Assembly (NCBI GenBank): GCA_030374805.1
Contig: JARGSG010000083.1
Span: 62,001 to 126,000, forward strand
Direction: 5' to 3'
DNA: 64,000 bases
From: Gracilaria gracilis
Lineage: Eukaryota > Rhodophyta > Florideophyceae > Gracilariales > Gracilariaceae
Shown here: positions 40,134 through 51,345 of the stretch, one piece after another
Position numbering within the stretch: position 1 is the stretch's first letter
How the letters are laid out: every line of letters begins with the position of its first letter
Position numbers and translations under genes: made by a program
Notes under the pieces: model-generated
What the model was told of the DNA's origin: nothing
What the model saw: only the letters and a program-made list of their open reading frames with translations
Database searches by the model: none

Positions 40134-40145
40134 AATTAGTTTTTC
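40109..40145 (-). promoter_or_regulatory. Putative -1 frameshift site, gag-pol junction of element B
   Basis: Minus strand CAG AAA AAC TAA with the slippery run GAAAAAC at 40139-40145. Downstream there is a perfect 6-bp hairpin CCTCTC-TTG-GAGAGG at 40109-40123. Pol is open in the -1 frame through this point. The first base departs from the strict XXXYYYZ rule. Confidence 0.5.
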
Positions 40146-42259
40146 TGAGCAGATTCCGCCTGAGGCGTGTGCTCAGTGTTCTGAACCATTGATGCCTGGA
40201 CACCAGTGGCAGAAGCGTCCGCAGTAGCGGTTGAATTTCCCTCGAGAGGGGTACGGGGGTGAGAGGTCACCATGTTCTGGGCAATCGGAGCCGCAAGTGT
40301 GCGTGTAATATCCATCTTCGCGCGGATGTACAATGCCATCGGAACGGAAGCCTTCTCCTCAGGTGAGAGCGATTCGTAGTTGGCAATGACTTGTGCCCAC
40401 TCACGCATGGTTAAAACGCACTGCGGAGAAGTATGCCCTCGCGTATAGCAGAGGTGACAGATCAATCCAACAATGGCGTTGACGTTCCGAGTATTCGAGA
40501 ATCGCACCGCTGGGCGGGAAACTTGCCAGCCAGGCCATGAAGCCCAGGTTCCACCGTTCTCATATGACAGTCGAGGTGGTCGAACTCGGTTCGAATCTGC
40601 ATACAGCAGTGTGTCGTCCGGAGCCGTTTGAAACGAGGCATCCGTGGTTGAGGGAAGCTCCGTCGTCGGGATTGAAAGCACGTCGCTACGGGCAAAGTGC
40701 ACCTGATCATACTCCTTATTGGAGTGTGCCTCAGCCAGCATTGATGCCGACGGGGTTCCCGATTCCAACATCAACGCTTTAGCGGAATTCAACCGGGTAC
40801 CCGGGACCCGTGCTCGTAGTGCATCGCCTTCGGCGCGTGCATACTGCACCAGTTCCAAGTACGTAGTCTTACGGTTTTCTTCACGGCGACGGGCCACTAG
40901 GGTCCGTATAGCCGGGTCTAGTCCATCAACGAACATGGTACAACGCTCTTGAGCGGAATAAACATTGCCACATCGGTGGAAGGCCTTATTCAGGCGCACC
41001 GAGTAATCGGTTTCCGTTTCGCCGGGGCGTTGTTTGGTGTCTCTCAGAGCGAGGATAGCCGACTGGATGGCGGTGCCAGTCGCATAGGACCTCAGTAGAT
41101 ACTGAACTGCTTCAGGCCAGCAAGTAACCCCTCCTTCAGAGGCGCGAGATGAACCTCTTACAGAGTTGTACTGATCTTCCGCAAGTCTGCGTAGAAAATA
41201 GGGCAGCGCGACAAACGCCTGTCCTTCATTCATCCCAAGGATGTCGGCTTCCGCTACAAAGCGTGATAGGAAATCCAACACCAAGATGGGATCATCGCCT
41301 GTAAACAGTTGATTACGGAGCGACAGCTGCATCCGTTTGATACAGTCTTTGACCTTTCCCGTCCCACGGGGAGTTCTATCCAATGAGGAGTTCTCCAAAC
41401 GGTAATACCGGTATGACAACAGCTTCTTGTAGAGCAGATTGGTAGGCTTCAACTCTTTTAATCCAGAGTGCTTCCTTCCCTTCGAGCGGGCGCGTATCAC
41501 ACCTTGGGTGGCTGATGACCGCTTCGAGCGTGACGAACGCTCACGAGGGGCTTCTTCTACCGACGAGTCGGACGAATCAGACCCGGTTGACCAGCGTGAA
41601 GAAAGAGAAGATGCTGACGAATCAGAGTCGTAGTTCTTCCGCTCTTTGCGTGCTTTGGATCCACTGACCTTCTTGTCACGGTGTGAAACAGCAACCGGCT
41701 CAGCCGTGCGATTGGCTCCAACCAGGACGGTTTGTTCCACCGTTTATAGACGGGCGCGGAGGCGAGTAAACTTCTCAGCCACGTCCTCCACGAAATTAGC
41801 GGGACCTCCGAAAGCTTCCAAGAGGGAGTTGACATCACCACGCAATACGCGGAGATCCTCAGAAGGGTCCTGCAAAGCAGTGTCATCCACCTTCTTTCGA
41901 AGTAACGACAACTCCTTAGCAAGGATAGCATGGGCAGCCCGCGTGGAGCGGAGCTGCTCTTCCACAGTTAAGTGGAGGGTGTCATTGACAGTAGCCCTCA
42001 GAGGTGCCTCCGGAGTGCGAGCTACGGAAGGGACCGTACCTCCTACGATAGGAGCGGGACCAGCAACGGCAGGAGCCGGTCCATCACCTTGATGAGGGTT
42101 GATCAACGACGTGGGCGGAAGTCGAGTGGTCGTCGGCACAGTTTCAGTAGCCGGCATCCCTTCGGTCCGGGACCGTGAACGGGTGGGGATCCGTGACGGA
42201 AGTGGCGGATCCGATCTTCCAGTCTGACTGCGTGTCTTCGGACGATCTGACATCGTCAT
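40136..42259 (-). pseudogene. Element B Gag, one nonsense codon
   Basis: From the ATG at 42259. The N-terminal part is basic and Pro/Thr-rich, with a coiled-coil-like region (EEQLRSTRAAHAILAKELSLL). A TAA at 41741-41743 stands where element A has Glu (ETVEH against stop-TVEQT). After it the same frame runs open to QKN and TAA at 40136. Capsid-like part: ILVLDFLSRFV, GVTCWPEAVQYLLRSYA and LNKAFHRCGNVYSAQERCTMFVDGL. Zinc knuckle: CHLCYTRGHTSPQC. A single G-to-T change explains the stop, so the loss is recent. Confidence 0.88.
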
Positions 42260-42402
42260 GACCAGAACAACCGTACAACGAGATAATCGACAACCAATCG
42301 GCTGGGACGTCCAGTGAACTTCCAAATGGAGACAAGAGCCAAAGGACTAACCTCGCAACGAGTGAATTCCCGAGTGAATCTTCCGACAAAAACTAAAAGC
42401 TT

Positions 42403-42418
42403 CTAAGTCGGGAGACCA
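42403..42418 (-). other. Primer-binding site of element B
   Basis: CTAAGTCGGGAGACCA on the plus strand, two bases from the 5' LTR. It is identical to the PBS of element A and ends in the CCA complement expected of a tRNA primer. Confidence 0.75.
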
Positions 42419-42420
42419 CT

Positions 42421-43270
42421 TGTGGAGCAACGCCTTTGGCGGGAAAAGCGCAGGCTCACGAAGACGTTCCGAATCTTCCCCTCGACAGGGCAGCACAGCG
42501 AACGGAGCACTCCGGGAATGACACAGCTAAGCCGGGTGTAAATCCGAGGTCAAACCGTCACGACAAGCGTCGGAGCGTTAGGCTGATTAGTAGTCGGTAG
42601 AGATCCACGTGTTCACACGGTCACGAGATGAGTCCTCGAAAGAGAGTAGCACGGCAACGACAAGGTGTCGGAAACGGGCCACTGAGAACAGGGCAAAAAG
42701 GCAAACCCAAAAAGGGGAGAAAGCAAACCACCAGAGTGGGGAAAAGAGAGAGAACAAAGCAAACCCAATACAGGGGCGAGTATACGACAATAGGTCGGAA
42801 CGAGACACACAAATAGTGGTTATACTCTGAGCGCCACAAGGGTGGGTAACTATACGTGAACAACGCGGTCGTCACTCCACTTGGAGGTGAACAGTCCGCG
42901 AAGGCGTGATAGTTAGAGCCAGAAGCCCTTGCTTGGCAAGGGGCAATTTACTTGGGGGAGCGATGCTCAACCCTTTAAGTACTGAGCTCGGCGCACCACT
43001 GACAGTGGGTGCGCCGGGCAAAATAATCTATAAAATATCTGAGTAAATACAGCAATGCTGGGTGCACTGCCTCCGGCATATCCGTGCTACACGTGTGCTA
43101 GTCACACCCGCTAAGCGGCGCCTCGGGCCGTGCAATCCACGTGTACATGTGTGGAAATTACCTCGGCGAGGCGACACGCTAATAGCGGTGTAGCTCATAT
43201 ATATCTACTAACGTATGATGCGGAAATTATATAAGTACCTCAAATCGCCTCCAAGGAGTGTTGTCCTTCA
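42421..43270 (-). repeat. 5' LTR of element B
   Basis: 850 bp, partner of 31839-32702, lacking the 14-bp duplication. AAAAA follows at 43271-43275. It would drive gag-pol leftward. Confidence 0.95.
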
Positions 43271-43275
43271 AAAAA

Positions 43276-43721
43276 TTCTAACGAAATTCTTGTCCATGAA
43301 GCTTTCCCTGCCACGTCTTGGGCTTTCACGTTCGCATCGCATATCTTAAGATATATGTGTTCATTTTTTATACTACATATAGCAAATGCAAAAAAAGAAT
43401 GCGTATTGAATGGATTTAGTTTTATTTATTTCTATTTAGTGCGTGCGTAGATATGTTTATATCAAAAATGCGAATTTCGACAAATTTGCAGCTATTCTTA
43501 GTCGGCTTGACAAGGGTTAAACGAAATCATATAATAAGCGTCAAACTCAAGAGCTGCACCATCCAAAAGTGCGTTGGATACAGTTTGTGCATTTATATAG
43601 AATATTTTCTTATCCGTATTTGACCCCTTTTCGTCTTTCCACACCATTCATTCTGAACGCAACCCTTGCTCGTGCTTTCATCTCGAGTCTGTGGCCGATC
43701 ACAGATACTCATTCTACTTCC
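43276..43721. other. Intergenic DNA and leader of the TIR paralogue
   Basis: No gene. The last 50 bases before 43722 (GCTTTCATCTCGA, ACAGATACTCATT) resemble the sequence upstream of the intact receptor at 29135, so the duplication that made the two TIR genes included the leader. Confidence 0.6.
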
Positions 43722-44165
43722 ATGTCTTCAAACTCAGCTTCCGCGCAGGCGCCATCATTTCACATCTTTCTTAGCCACGCCGGGGAAGACAAGGAAACAA
43801 TCTCCCGTTTCCTGAACGAACGACTTCGCAGCCGTAGCCTCTCAGTCTTCTTCGACACCGATTCTTCAAACCTCAGCGATCATTGCTCACAAGTTATGGA
43901 ACACGCCATGCAAACCGCTCTTGTCGACGTCTTCATCATCAGTCCCGAATTTGTTGCAAAGGAGTGGCCCATGCGTCAGATAATTTCCTTTGTTAAACGC
44001 TGCGACCTCGCTGCAGCCGCCAAAAAGACGCCTCCGTTGCTTATCCCTGCGTTCTACCGTCCTACCCCGCGTGACTGTCGCGATCCGGCCATCTTCGATG
44101 TCTTCGATAGCTACAGCAGCCTATTTCTTCAGCACGGGCTCTACCAACGTGTCACGGATGGTAAT
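43722..44165 (+). pseudogene. TIR-domain receptor paralogue, 5' fragment
   Basis: From ATG 43722: MSSNSASAQAPSFHIFLSHA, GEDKETISRFLNERL, VFFDTDSSN, FIISPEFVAKEWPMRQI and DCRDPAIFDV, ending LFLQHGLYQRVTDG. It follows the intact TIR of the receptor at 26325-29135 residue by residue. Gln replaces the putative catalytic Glu of the TIR (MRQI against MREL). Homology ends at about 44165 and resumes at 51137. The gap holds an old repeat and copia element E. Confidence 0.85.
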
Positions 44166-44351
44166 TGCAAAGCTCCTACTACGGAAGCAAAGCTAGGTGT
44201 TTTGATCTAAAGTGCACAATTCTCAATCAAAATCTGCTTAAAAATTAGAGGTCTGCATGTTTTTGGTGATCTTTTTCGAAATTGGCGGGGTGACTAAATC
44301 TACCGCTTATATATAGAAAGCTTACAGTTGTTTCAAAATTAATGCCGCTAA

Positions 44352-44556
44352 TGTTGATACCGGTCGGCCTCTTGCAAGGCGAGAGCGCCACACACACGTC
44401 ATTTGTGCGCGGTGCAACGCCCGGCGCACAGCAATGCGCCGGTGGGTTGCACTGGCAAAATAAATTGCGCGACCGTCCGGCTCGGCGCTCTGCCCACCGG
44501 CGGTCAACTATGCGCGCACTTCGCTCGACCACTTTCGCCCCCGCTCGCGCGCTACA
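44352..44556 (+). repeat. 5' LTR of element E
   Basis: 205 bp starting TGTTGATACCGG and ending GCGCTACA; about 60 percent G+C, with GC-rich tandem words. The sequence TGGTAGCATCGCC follows at once and may serve as primer-binding site. Confidence 0.93.
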
Positions 44557-45849
44557 TGGTAGCATCGCCTGGGGCGCGCTGCCCCGGGCCGCCATCGCTT
44601 GCGCACATGATCGGCCCCTTTCTCCGCGTGCTACCGCGCTTCCATTGCGCGTATGCTCAACTACTCAAGGACTGGACGGGTTGCTTAGCGGTTGTCTCGG
44701 CTCTCATGCAATAGGTATGTTGTGGCTAGAACACTGCCAAAGCAAAACATACCGTGCGCAATTGACTTCGTGATGGGCTCCCAAGTCTATAGACTTTGTT
44801 GTGGCTCTGAAAGATGGTTGACATCGGACAGGATAAGTATGTATATAACTTTTCTCCTTTATTTGTTCATTCTAAATTGAAGTACAGAATCTAGATAATA
44901 ATCTATTGTGAAGATTGATGATTACTGTTTTTCTTGCATCTTTACCGCGAAGCGACAATGTGCCTCCGCTGCATCTACGATGCGATTCCAAACGACTTCC
45001 CTCTTTCCTACTATACATTGTGTGGCATACAATTCTGTGCATCGCAAAATGTTTGCGATCACTAATTTCTTACGTCTCACACTGGTTTGGCACCAACACT
45101 TCTCCACTCTATTTCAAAGCTCAGCAACGTCCTACTATCATCTACACTCTGTTCTTGTTGTGTTGTCGGATCTGCATGCTTGCGCAACAATTTCTACGCT
45201 ACACTCTCTTGGATTTCTACGAAGGTCTTGATTTTGCGTGTGTATGAAGGTCATCATGTTGATAAAGTTTACACCTCTCGATAAATTGCGTCTACTTTTG
45301 GGCCACAGGTAACTCGTTCGTGCTACATCGGCCACATTTTCTCCGGCAATGCAACGTCTTGGATTGCGAAAACAATTTCGTTTTCAACATTACTTCGAGA
45401 ACCGGTCTCTCTCGCTCTCCTTGAGAGAAGACGTTGCCTCTTTCCGTCCGTTCTTCGTGCCACCATTGCGTTCTGCCGTACGAGGCGTATGCTCTATACT
45501 ACGCTACTACGTTTTACTACTCCTTGTTTTTCCTTTGTTTGACGAAGTGAAGTACCCTCCGCGTTGTGGGTGCGGGAAGATCCTTCAAAGGTCTGTTTGT
45601 TGTGGTGCGGGGTTAGCTGCTTAATTGCGGGGACCCGTCCTACATCGATCGCCTGGCTCCCAAGGTTGGGCCAGGAACACCTCTAGTTCACACCTCCTCC
45701 ACCGGTAGGGGACTGGCGAAGTTGAAGAAGAAGAAGTTCAAGAAGTTCAAGAGGAACAAGAAACGTTCATACCCCGTAGGTCGCGATATCCTTATCTCGT
45801 AGAAGAAGGTTGATCATACAATTTCTTCCGTCGCTCCCCGGACGCCTCA
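44557..45849 (+). other. Untranslated leader of element E
   Basis: Nearly 1.3 kb without a gene-like frame. It holds a purine-rich run (GAAGAAGAAGAAGTTCAAG) at about 45720-45770, just before gag. It is long for a copia leader. Confidence 0.6.
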
Positions 45850-46761
45850 ATGTCGGGCACAAATGAGGGTCTCCTTGGCAGGCTTCCAAAGCTCAAGGTC
45901 CCCACCGACTACATTCTCTGGCGTCGTCGTCTTCTGGCATATCTCCGCAGAGACGATCCATTTCTCTCCGGTCTTGACCCACGTCCTGATGGGTTCAACC
46001 CCACAAACCGGGCAATGAGATCTTGGTTCGAAAAGTCAGTCAAAGCGAAGAGCACCATCACACTCTGCCGTGACTCTCCGCTTGCTCTTGTTCGAATGTT
46101 TGTCGATGATGATGACAAAACGGCCAAAGATCTCTGGGATGAACTGCAGCGCGTGTACACAACCACCAACGCGCAAGCTGTGCAGAACATCCGCCATCGT
46201 CTGGACACTTTGGTATACAAGGACAGTGACGACTGGAATAAGCACGTCGCTAAGTTCCTGGAAGTTGTTGGGGAACTTTCCACCTTCGATGAGGAACTTT
46301 CGGAGGAAGACAAAGTCTCCAAACTCATTCGAAGTCTCCCCAACTCCTTTGCTCCCTTGGCCATGATGTCAAACCTAACCGATGTCGGGTTCGACTCCAT
46401 TGTGAACGCTGTCGAAGCTGAAGTGGCTCGTCGCAAGAACCCTAACAACCCGACATCCTCCGCTCCTTCGTCCACCCCCACTACCCAACCGAAAGCCAAC
46501 ACGGCAAACAAGGGTGGTCGAAAGCAGCGAAACCGGCGTAACAAGTCCTCGGCTACCAAGAGCCGCTACGATGACAATTGCTACTACTGCGGTCGTCGTG
46601 GACATTACGCTCGAGATTGCTACAAACGCAAACATGGGGAGTTTGGCAATAATGATAACCAGCACAACTCCAACGAACGGCAGCAATCTAGTCGCAACAA
46701 CGGTGGTTCTCGTCGCTCACAATATGGGTCCCACAAAGGAGGACAGCGCCAATCCAACTAG
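45850..46761 (+). CDS. Element E Gag
   Basis: 303 codons from the ATG at 45850. The UBN2/Gag-like capsid part includes YILWRRRLLAYL, KDLWDELQRVYTT, FLEVVGELSTFDEEL and IRSLPNSFAPL. A basic Arg/Lys/Asn-rich stretch is followed by a classical zinc knuckle CYYCGRRGHYARDC (CX2CX4HX4C). It ends in a Gln/Asn/Ser-rich tail at a TAG. The pol frame overlaps its last 80 codons in the +1 phase. Confidence 0.92.
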   Translation: MSGTNEGLLGRLPKLKVPTDYILWRRRLLAYLRRDDPFLSGLDPRPDGFNPTNRAMRSWFEKSVKAKSTITLCRDSPLALVRMFVDDDDKTAKDLWDELQRVYTTTNAQAVQNIRHRLDTLVYKDSDDWNKHVAKFLEVVGELSTFDEELSEEDKVSKLIRSLPNSFAPLAMMSNLTDVGFDSIVNAVEAEVARRKNPNNPTSSAPSSTPTTQPKANTANKGGRKQRNRRNKSSATKSRYDDNCYYCGRRGHYARDCYKRKHGEFGNNDNQHNSNERQQSSRNNGGSRRSQYGSHKGGQRQSN

Positions 46762-49465
46762 AACTCAGGGTTTGCACCAAGGGGGGGATGGAAATGATAA
46801 TCGTAACTCAAATCATAACTCCAAACCTCGTTCATATGTGGTGCAAAGAAATGATGATCCGCCTCCTTCACCTGGCTTCAACTGCAATATGGCCAAGTTC
46901 AAGAGTAAGATCGCTCTTCTTTCTCAAACGAAATTGGACTCAGCCTATATTGACTCAGGGGCAACTCATCACTTCTTTTGTTCGCGGAAGTCGTTCATTC
47001 GCTACGAACGAATTGAGATCGAGACTGTTCAGGCTGCCTCAGGAACAGCTCGTCTCGTTGGCAAAGGTCATGTCTGGATACCTTTGAACCGTGATACAGT
47101 CATCAAGGCTTACCACGCGCCTGCCTTTGAGTCGAACATCCTTTCTGTTAGCGTTCTCAGTGTAGAGTTCATGGTGATGTTCACTTCCACCATTCGGCCA
47201 TTCAATGGATGTTTCATCATGGATCCTAACCGAAACTCTGAAATCATTTGGGAAACGGAAATCAACCAAGGCCTCTTCGTCATAGACCTCGCTGATAACG
47301 ACAAACAAGTGATGGTCGTGAACGCAAGTAACAGCAATCAGGAGCTGGCTTTGGAATGGCACGGTCGAACTGGTCATCTTCACCCAAGTAGATACCAGAA
47401 CCTTGCCAAGTCTTTCGACTCTGTGCCTTACTTTCAACGTTCCATCTTGGAGTCGTTGACATGCGTCCCTTGCCTCACAGGCAAGAAGAAACGGAACCCA
47501 ATCACCGCCCGGTCCCGATCCGTTTCGACGTCAAGTCCCTTGGAACTTATCCACATGGACCTGTCGGGAAAGATTTCGCCATCTCTCTCTGGTGCAATCT
47601 ACGCCATGGCCGTACTGGATGACCACACTTCCAAGTCAGACGTTTTCTTCTTGATGGACAAGACAGGTGCTAGTGTTTTGAAGCACCTGGCTTGGTACAA
47701 ACGCAGATCGGAGCTAGAACTAAACCACTCGTTTCGCTTGAAGAATGTTCGCCTGGACGGGGCCGGCGAACACAAAAGCAGTGAGTTGGACACTTTCTGC
47801 TTCGATCATGGCATAGTCTTGGACTACTCTCCTGCCTACGCCTCCGAGTCTAATGGAGCCGCGGAGAGGCTTATCCAAGAACATTGGACCAGGGCTCTTG
47901 TACTTCTCTTCGCGAGCAAACTGCCCATTTCCTTCTGGGCAGAGGCAATGAACCATGCCAACTGGCTCCGAAATAGGGCTCCATCTTCAAGGATACAAGG
48001 ACGGATACCGATTCTGGAATGGAATCCGTCCATTATAATCGACTTTACGAACATTCCGAACTTTGGTCAGCCTGGCTACGCCTTTGTTTATCGGTCCAAG
48101 ACCGTGGCATCAAAGAAGTTCCTCCCCCGTTCTGTCTTCGCGCACTTCGTGGGCATGCAAAGCGACACCACACTCGCCCGTGTGTTTGTGCCGGGGAAGA
48201 ACTCGATCGCCACTTGCCGTATTCTGGACTTCAAGGCTGTCAACTCCTCTCCTCTTCCAAACATCTCCACCCTCCTGGAGGGTATGACTCGCCAACAGGA
48301 GACAGAGGAGACGGACCATACCTCACAGATCGATAACGGTCCTGACTTGGAAGACCACCTGGTAAAGGCGATGACAACAATCGCGCATAACTTTCCAAAT
48401 GTATGGGTCTCCAAGAGAACTGTGTACGACCCCAACGTTCCAAGTAGTTTCAAGGACGCGTGCAGAGATCCCGGTTGGTGTGAGGCCATCGACCGCGAGA
48501 TGAATGCACTCATCCGCCGTAACACTTGGGAACTGATACCCAGGGAATCCTGGATGAAACCGGTTCCGTATACTTGGGTCTTCAAGGAGAACATGTTGGA
48601 TGGAATCGGGAAAAACTTCTTGAAGAAGGCACGCTGTTGTCTACGGGGAGACAAACAGAAGCCCTTCATTGACTTCGATCCGTTCAACACTTATGCTCCA
48701 GTAGCCTGTCATGAAGCACTACGCATTCTTCTCTCCGTTGCCGCTGCACAAAACCTTTTTCTGGAGGGAGCAGACCTCTCAAACGCCTACTTATATGGAA
48801 AACCGGATGTTCCGATAATTATGGAACAACCCTGTAACTTTACCGGCATTGTGGAGAAGACAGGCCATGTCTGCAAACTGCTTAACTCCATCTACGGTGC
48901 AGTCCAAGCTGGAATAATACGGGGTTCCCTCTTTTCTGAAGCTCTCCTATCATGGAACTTTGTGACATCAGCTCTCGACTCTCGCGTCTTCATGTTCCGC
49001 GAGCAGGACAACTTCCTGATCTTGGCTGTTATAGTCGACGACTGCGCATTCGCTGCCGACAATGCCAAACTTCTAAATGACTTCAAACATAAACTGTCTG
49101 CAACGTTTGATGTGAAGCTCTATGAGGAGCTGAAGTCATTCATAGGTTGGAATATTCAGCGATCTCCTTCCGGCATTAAGGTTAATCAATATGGATATGC
49201 ACTACAAGTTCTCGAGAAGTTTGGTATGCAACAGTGCAATTCAGTTGGATCACCTTTACCTACGGCTGCCAATGTACTGCCATCTGGTGAAGAAGACGTC
49301 ATTCTTTCGACAGATGATCATGCAAAGTACAGGTCAGGGATTGGTGCATTACTTTACATTTCTGTATCTACCCGTCCTGACCTTTCCTGTCCCATCTCAG
49401 CGCTCTCAAGGCATTTACATAACCCATTTGAACGACACTTATCGCTGCTTAAAACGATTATTTAG
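46514..49465 (+). pseudogene. Element E Pol: protease, integrase, reverse transcriptase
   Basis: The frame is open from 46514, inside gag in the +1 phase, and its conserved part begins near 46890. Protease: YIDSGATHHFF. Integrase: WHGRTGHLHPSRY and CVPC zinc ligands, then IHMDLSG, NVRLDGAGEH and ESNGAAERLIQ for D-D-E. Reverse transcriptase: YTWVFKENMLDG, LEGADLSNAYLYG and the active site IVDDCAFA. The frame ends at 49465 after SRHLHNPFERH by a one-base shift; the other frame carries on. No ATG begins pol, so expression would need +1 frameshifting in the overlap. Confidence 0.9.
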
Positions 49466-50021
49466 GTACTTGGCTGGCACCATGGATTATGGACTTCATT
49501 TTCCAGCCAACCGTTCCATTTCTCCCGCCTCACTCTGTGCGTACGCTGACGCCGATTGGGGGAGATGCATTGAGACTCGTAAGTCCACAACCGGGTACGT
49601 TCTGGTCGTCAACGACGCACCAGTCATGTGAAAATCAAAGCGTCAAACGGTAATTGCTCTCTCTTCGGCAGAGGCAGAGTATATCGCTCTTTCTACTTGC
49701 ACGAAAGACCTTTCGTGGATACGAAAGATGTATTTTGAATTCGCACACATCCAGCCTTGGAGCGAGGATCTATGGTTCGAAGCCACAAAGATCATGAATG
49801 ATAGCTCGGCTGCTATATCCTTGACCACGAGTCCACAGATATCTGCTCGAAACAAGCACATCGATTTAAAGACGCACCATGTGCGGGACCTGGAGAGAGG
49901 TCAAATTGTTAAGCTGTGCAAAATCCCAAGAAGTCAACAGATCGCTGACATACTGACAAAGTGTGCATCCCTACTAAAAGTGAGGAGGATGGTTAGCTTG
50001 ATGCATATTGACTCGTTCTAA
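49440..50021 (+). pseudogene. Element E Pol, RNase H end
   Basis: In the frame shifted from the RT part: CLKRLFRYLAGTMDYGLHF, ADADWGRCIETRKSTTGY, then a TGA at 49629 where copia proteins have Trp (xSWKSKRQ). The same frame continues: SKRQTVIALSSAEAEYIALS, NDSSAAISL, ARNKHIDLKTHHVRD and ADILTK. It ends with TAA after MHIDSF. Two lesions in one domain show that this copy cannot make full Pol. Confidence 0.88.
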
Positions 50022-50493
50022 GAAGAATTGTTGGGATCTACTGACTACAATAACTACTTTGTTATGTTTTGTATTGTTTTTTTTGTTTGATACATGTTTG
50101 AATGTCTGAATTATTGTTTATGAATGTTTGTGGTTCACAGCCTTCTCCGTTTTCCCACAGAAATACATGTTTTTTTGTCTCAACGGGGTTTTACATGATA
50201 CCTGGGTTTTGGAGTTTACTGGTGTGAACAAGTAATGACTCCCCAGCTAGGAGCTGGTGGAACTATGTGTGTGATGTGTAATGTATGAATGTATTTATAT
50301 TATGTTTTGAATGTTGCACCACGCCTTTGGCATTTGCAAGATGATGCCAGAGAAGAGACAGATTTGCAGAGAAATCATGCCTACAGACCTTGCTCTTCGG
50401 TCGCTGATATTATATTTAACTTGTGAATTGGGCTCAATAACTAGATGCTTATTAGTGGTGTAGGAAGAGTAGTCGCTTCGCCTTGAGGGACGG
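50022..50493 (+). other. 3' untranslated part of element E
   Basis: AT-rich, no frame. The last bases before the 3' LTR, TTGAGGGACGG, may be a weak polypurine tract. Confidence 0.5.
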
Positions 50494-50698
50494 TGTTGAT
50501 ACCAGTCGGCCTCTTGCAAGGCGAGAGCGCCACACACACGTCATTTGTGCGCAGTGCAACGCCCGGCGCACAGCAATGCGCCGGTGGGTTGCACTGGCAA
50601 AATAAATTGCGCGACCGTCCGGCTCGGCGCTCTGCCCGCCGGCGGTCAACTATGCGCGCACTTCGTTCGACCGCTTTCGCCCCCGCTCGCGCGCTACA
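50494..50698 (+). repeat. 3' LTR of element E
   Basis: 205 bp partner of 44352-44556, followed by GCTAA at 50699-50703. Confidence 0.93.
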
Positions 50699-50703
50699 GC
50701 TAA

Positions 50704-51136
50704 GATGGATAGTTTGATCTACAAATGCGCGGTGTCACACGGCGCATTTTTTTGTCTTTCTGGACAGACACCCCGTTTGGATCAGTTTAGTACCAACAAA
50801 TGAAAATGCAAGCAAAAAAACATCCAGAGTTTCCCAGATTTGGCTTTGTAACCAGTTTGGCTCCAAAATTTCCTTTTCTTCATATTAACCCTCTACAAAG
50901 ATTTTATCCTCTTCGCACCAAATGCTTGGTACTGTGAAATAACGCCTATCTCTAAAGACTATTTTAAACCTTTCATATGCAAATTACATTAGCAAATTAA
51001 AGTAAATAAAACGAAAGGTCAAATGAGTTTTTGGTTAGCATCCTAAAAAACGATTCCAAAAAGGAAGTCTTTTTTCAAAATCGAAACTGTTCTCAAAAGA
51101 GCTTTGCGACCATTTTGTTCGAGAAGCCCGCTTCTC
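50704..51136 (-). repeat. Dispersed repeat remnant
   Basis: The part 50850-51110 is the inverted relative of 23316-23620. Together with 44165-44346 it makes an older insertion of about 600 bp in the TIR paralogue, into which element E later jumped. No coding. Confidence 0.65.
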
Positions 51137-51345
51137 AAAGCGCTGATGTTGGTCTCAAATATGTTTCGCATGCATTGCACAGAGCTGTTACCGTGTGGAG
51201 CATCCAGAACGACCTCTGCGCATCTAACAGCGGCCCTCAGAACATGATCTCCACTAGATCCTTCATCCGCATGATTCAGAACAGAATCTTAGAACGCCTT
51301 CGAAGTGAGAGGCCTGAGGTGTTGGATAATCCCGTCCACTAGATC
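51137..51345 (+). pseudogene. TIR-NB-ARC receptor paralogue, continuation fragment
   Basis: Reads YVSHALHRAVTVWSIQNDLC, then SNSGPQNM, RSFIRMIQNRILERLRSERP and EVLDN. This matches the intact receptor just after its TIR domain (VSHALRTAATVWSIENDLGA, FIEMVQNRILERLRNKRPDL). Homology is lost beyond 51345; no P-loop follows. The gene was therefore truncated before its NB-ARC as well as interrupted. Confidence 0.82.

Larger units (their letters stand above)
31834..43275 (-). mobile_element. Ty3/gypsy LTR retrotransposon B, full length
   Basis: LTRs at 31839-32702 (864 bp) and 42421-43270 (850 bp), TG..CA, with target duplication AAAAA at 31834-31838 and 43271-43275. The LTRs differ by about four bases and one 14-bp tandem duplication, so insertion is recent. 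Gene order equals element A: gag, PR-RT-RNase H, integrase, linker, chromodomain on the minus strand and an opposite-strand ORF next to the 3' LTR. gag has a nonsense codon, pol has one at the RNase H, and the linker has several stops and a frame change. The copy is probably non-autonomous. Confidence 0.95.
44347..50703 (+). mobile_element. Ty1/copia LTR retrotransposon E, full length
   Basis: LTRs of 205 bp at 44352-44556 and 50494-50698, TG..CA, about five differences. Target duplication GCTAA at 44347-44351 and 50699-50703. The order protease-integrase-RT-RNase H is that of copia elements. gag is open. pol has a frame change near 49450 and a TGA at 49629-49631. A 1.3-kb leader separates the 5' LTR from gag. 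It lies within the remains of the second TIR gene. Confidence 0.95.

Noticed and set aside
45730-45770. Purine-rich run before the copia gag as a central polypurine tract
   Set aside because: It lies in the leader, far from any place where a PPT would act, and looks like simple repeat.
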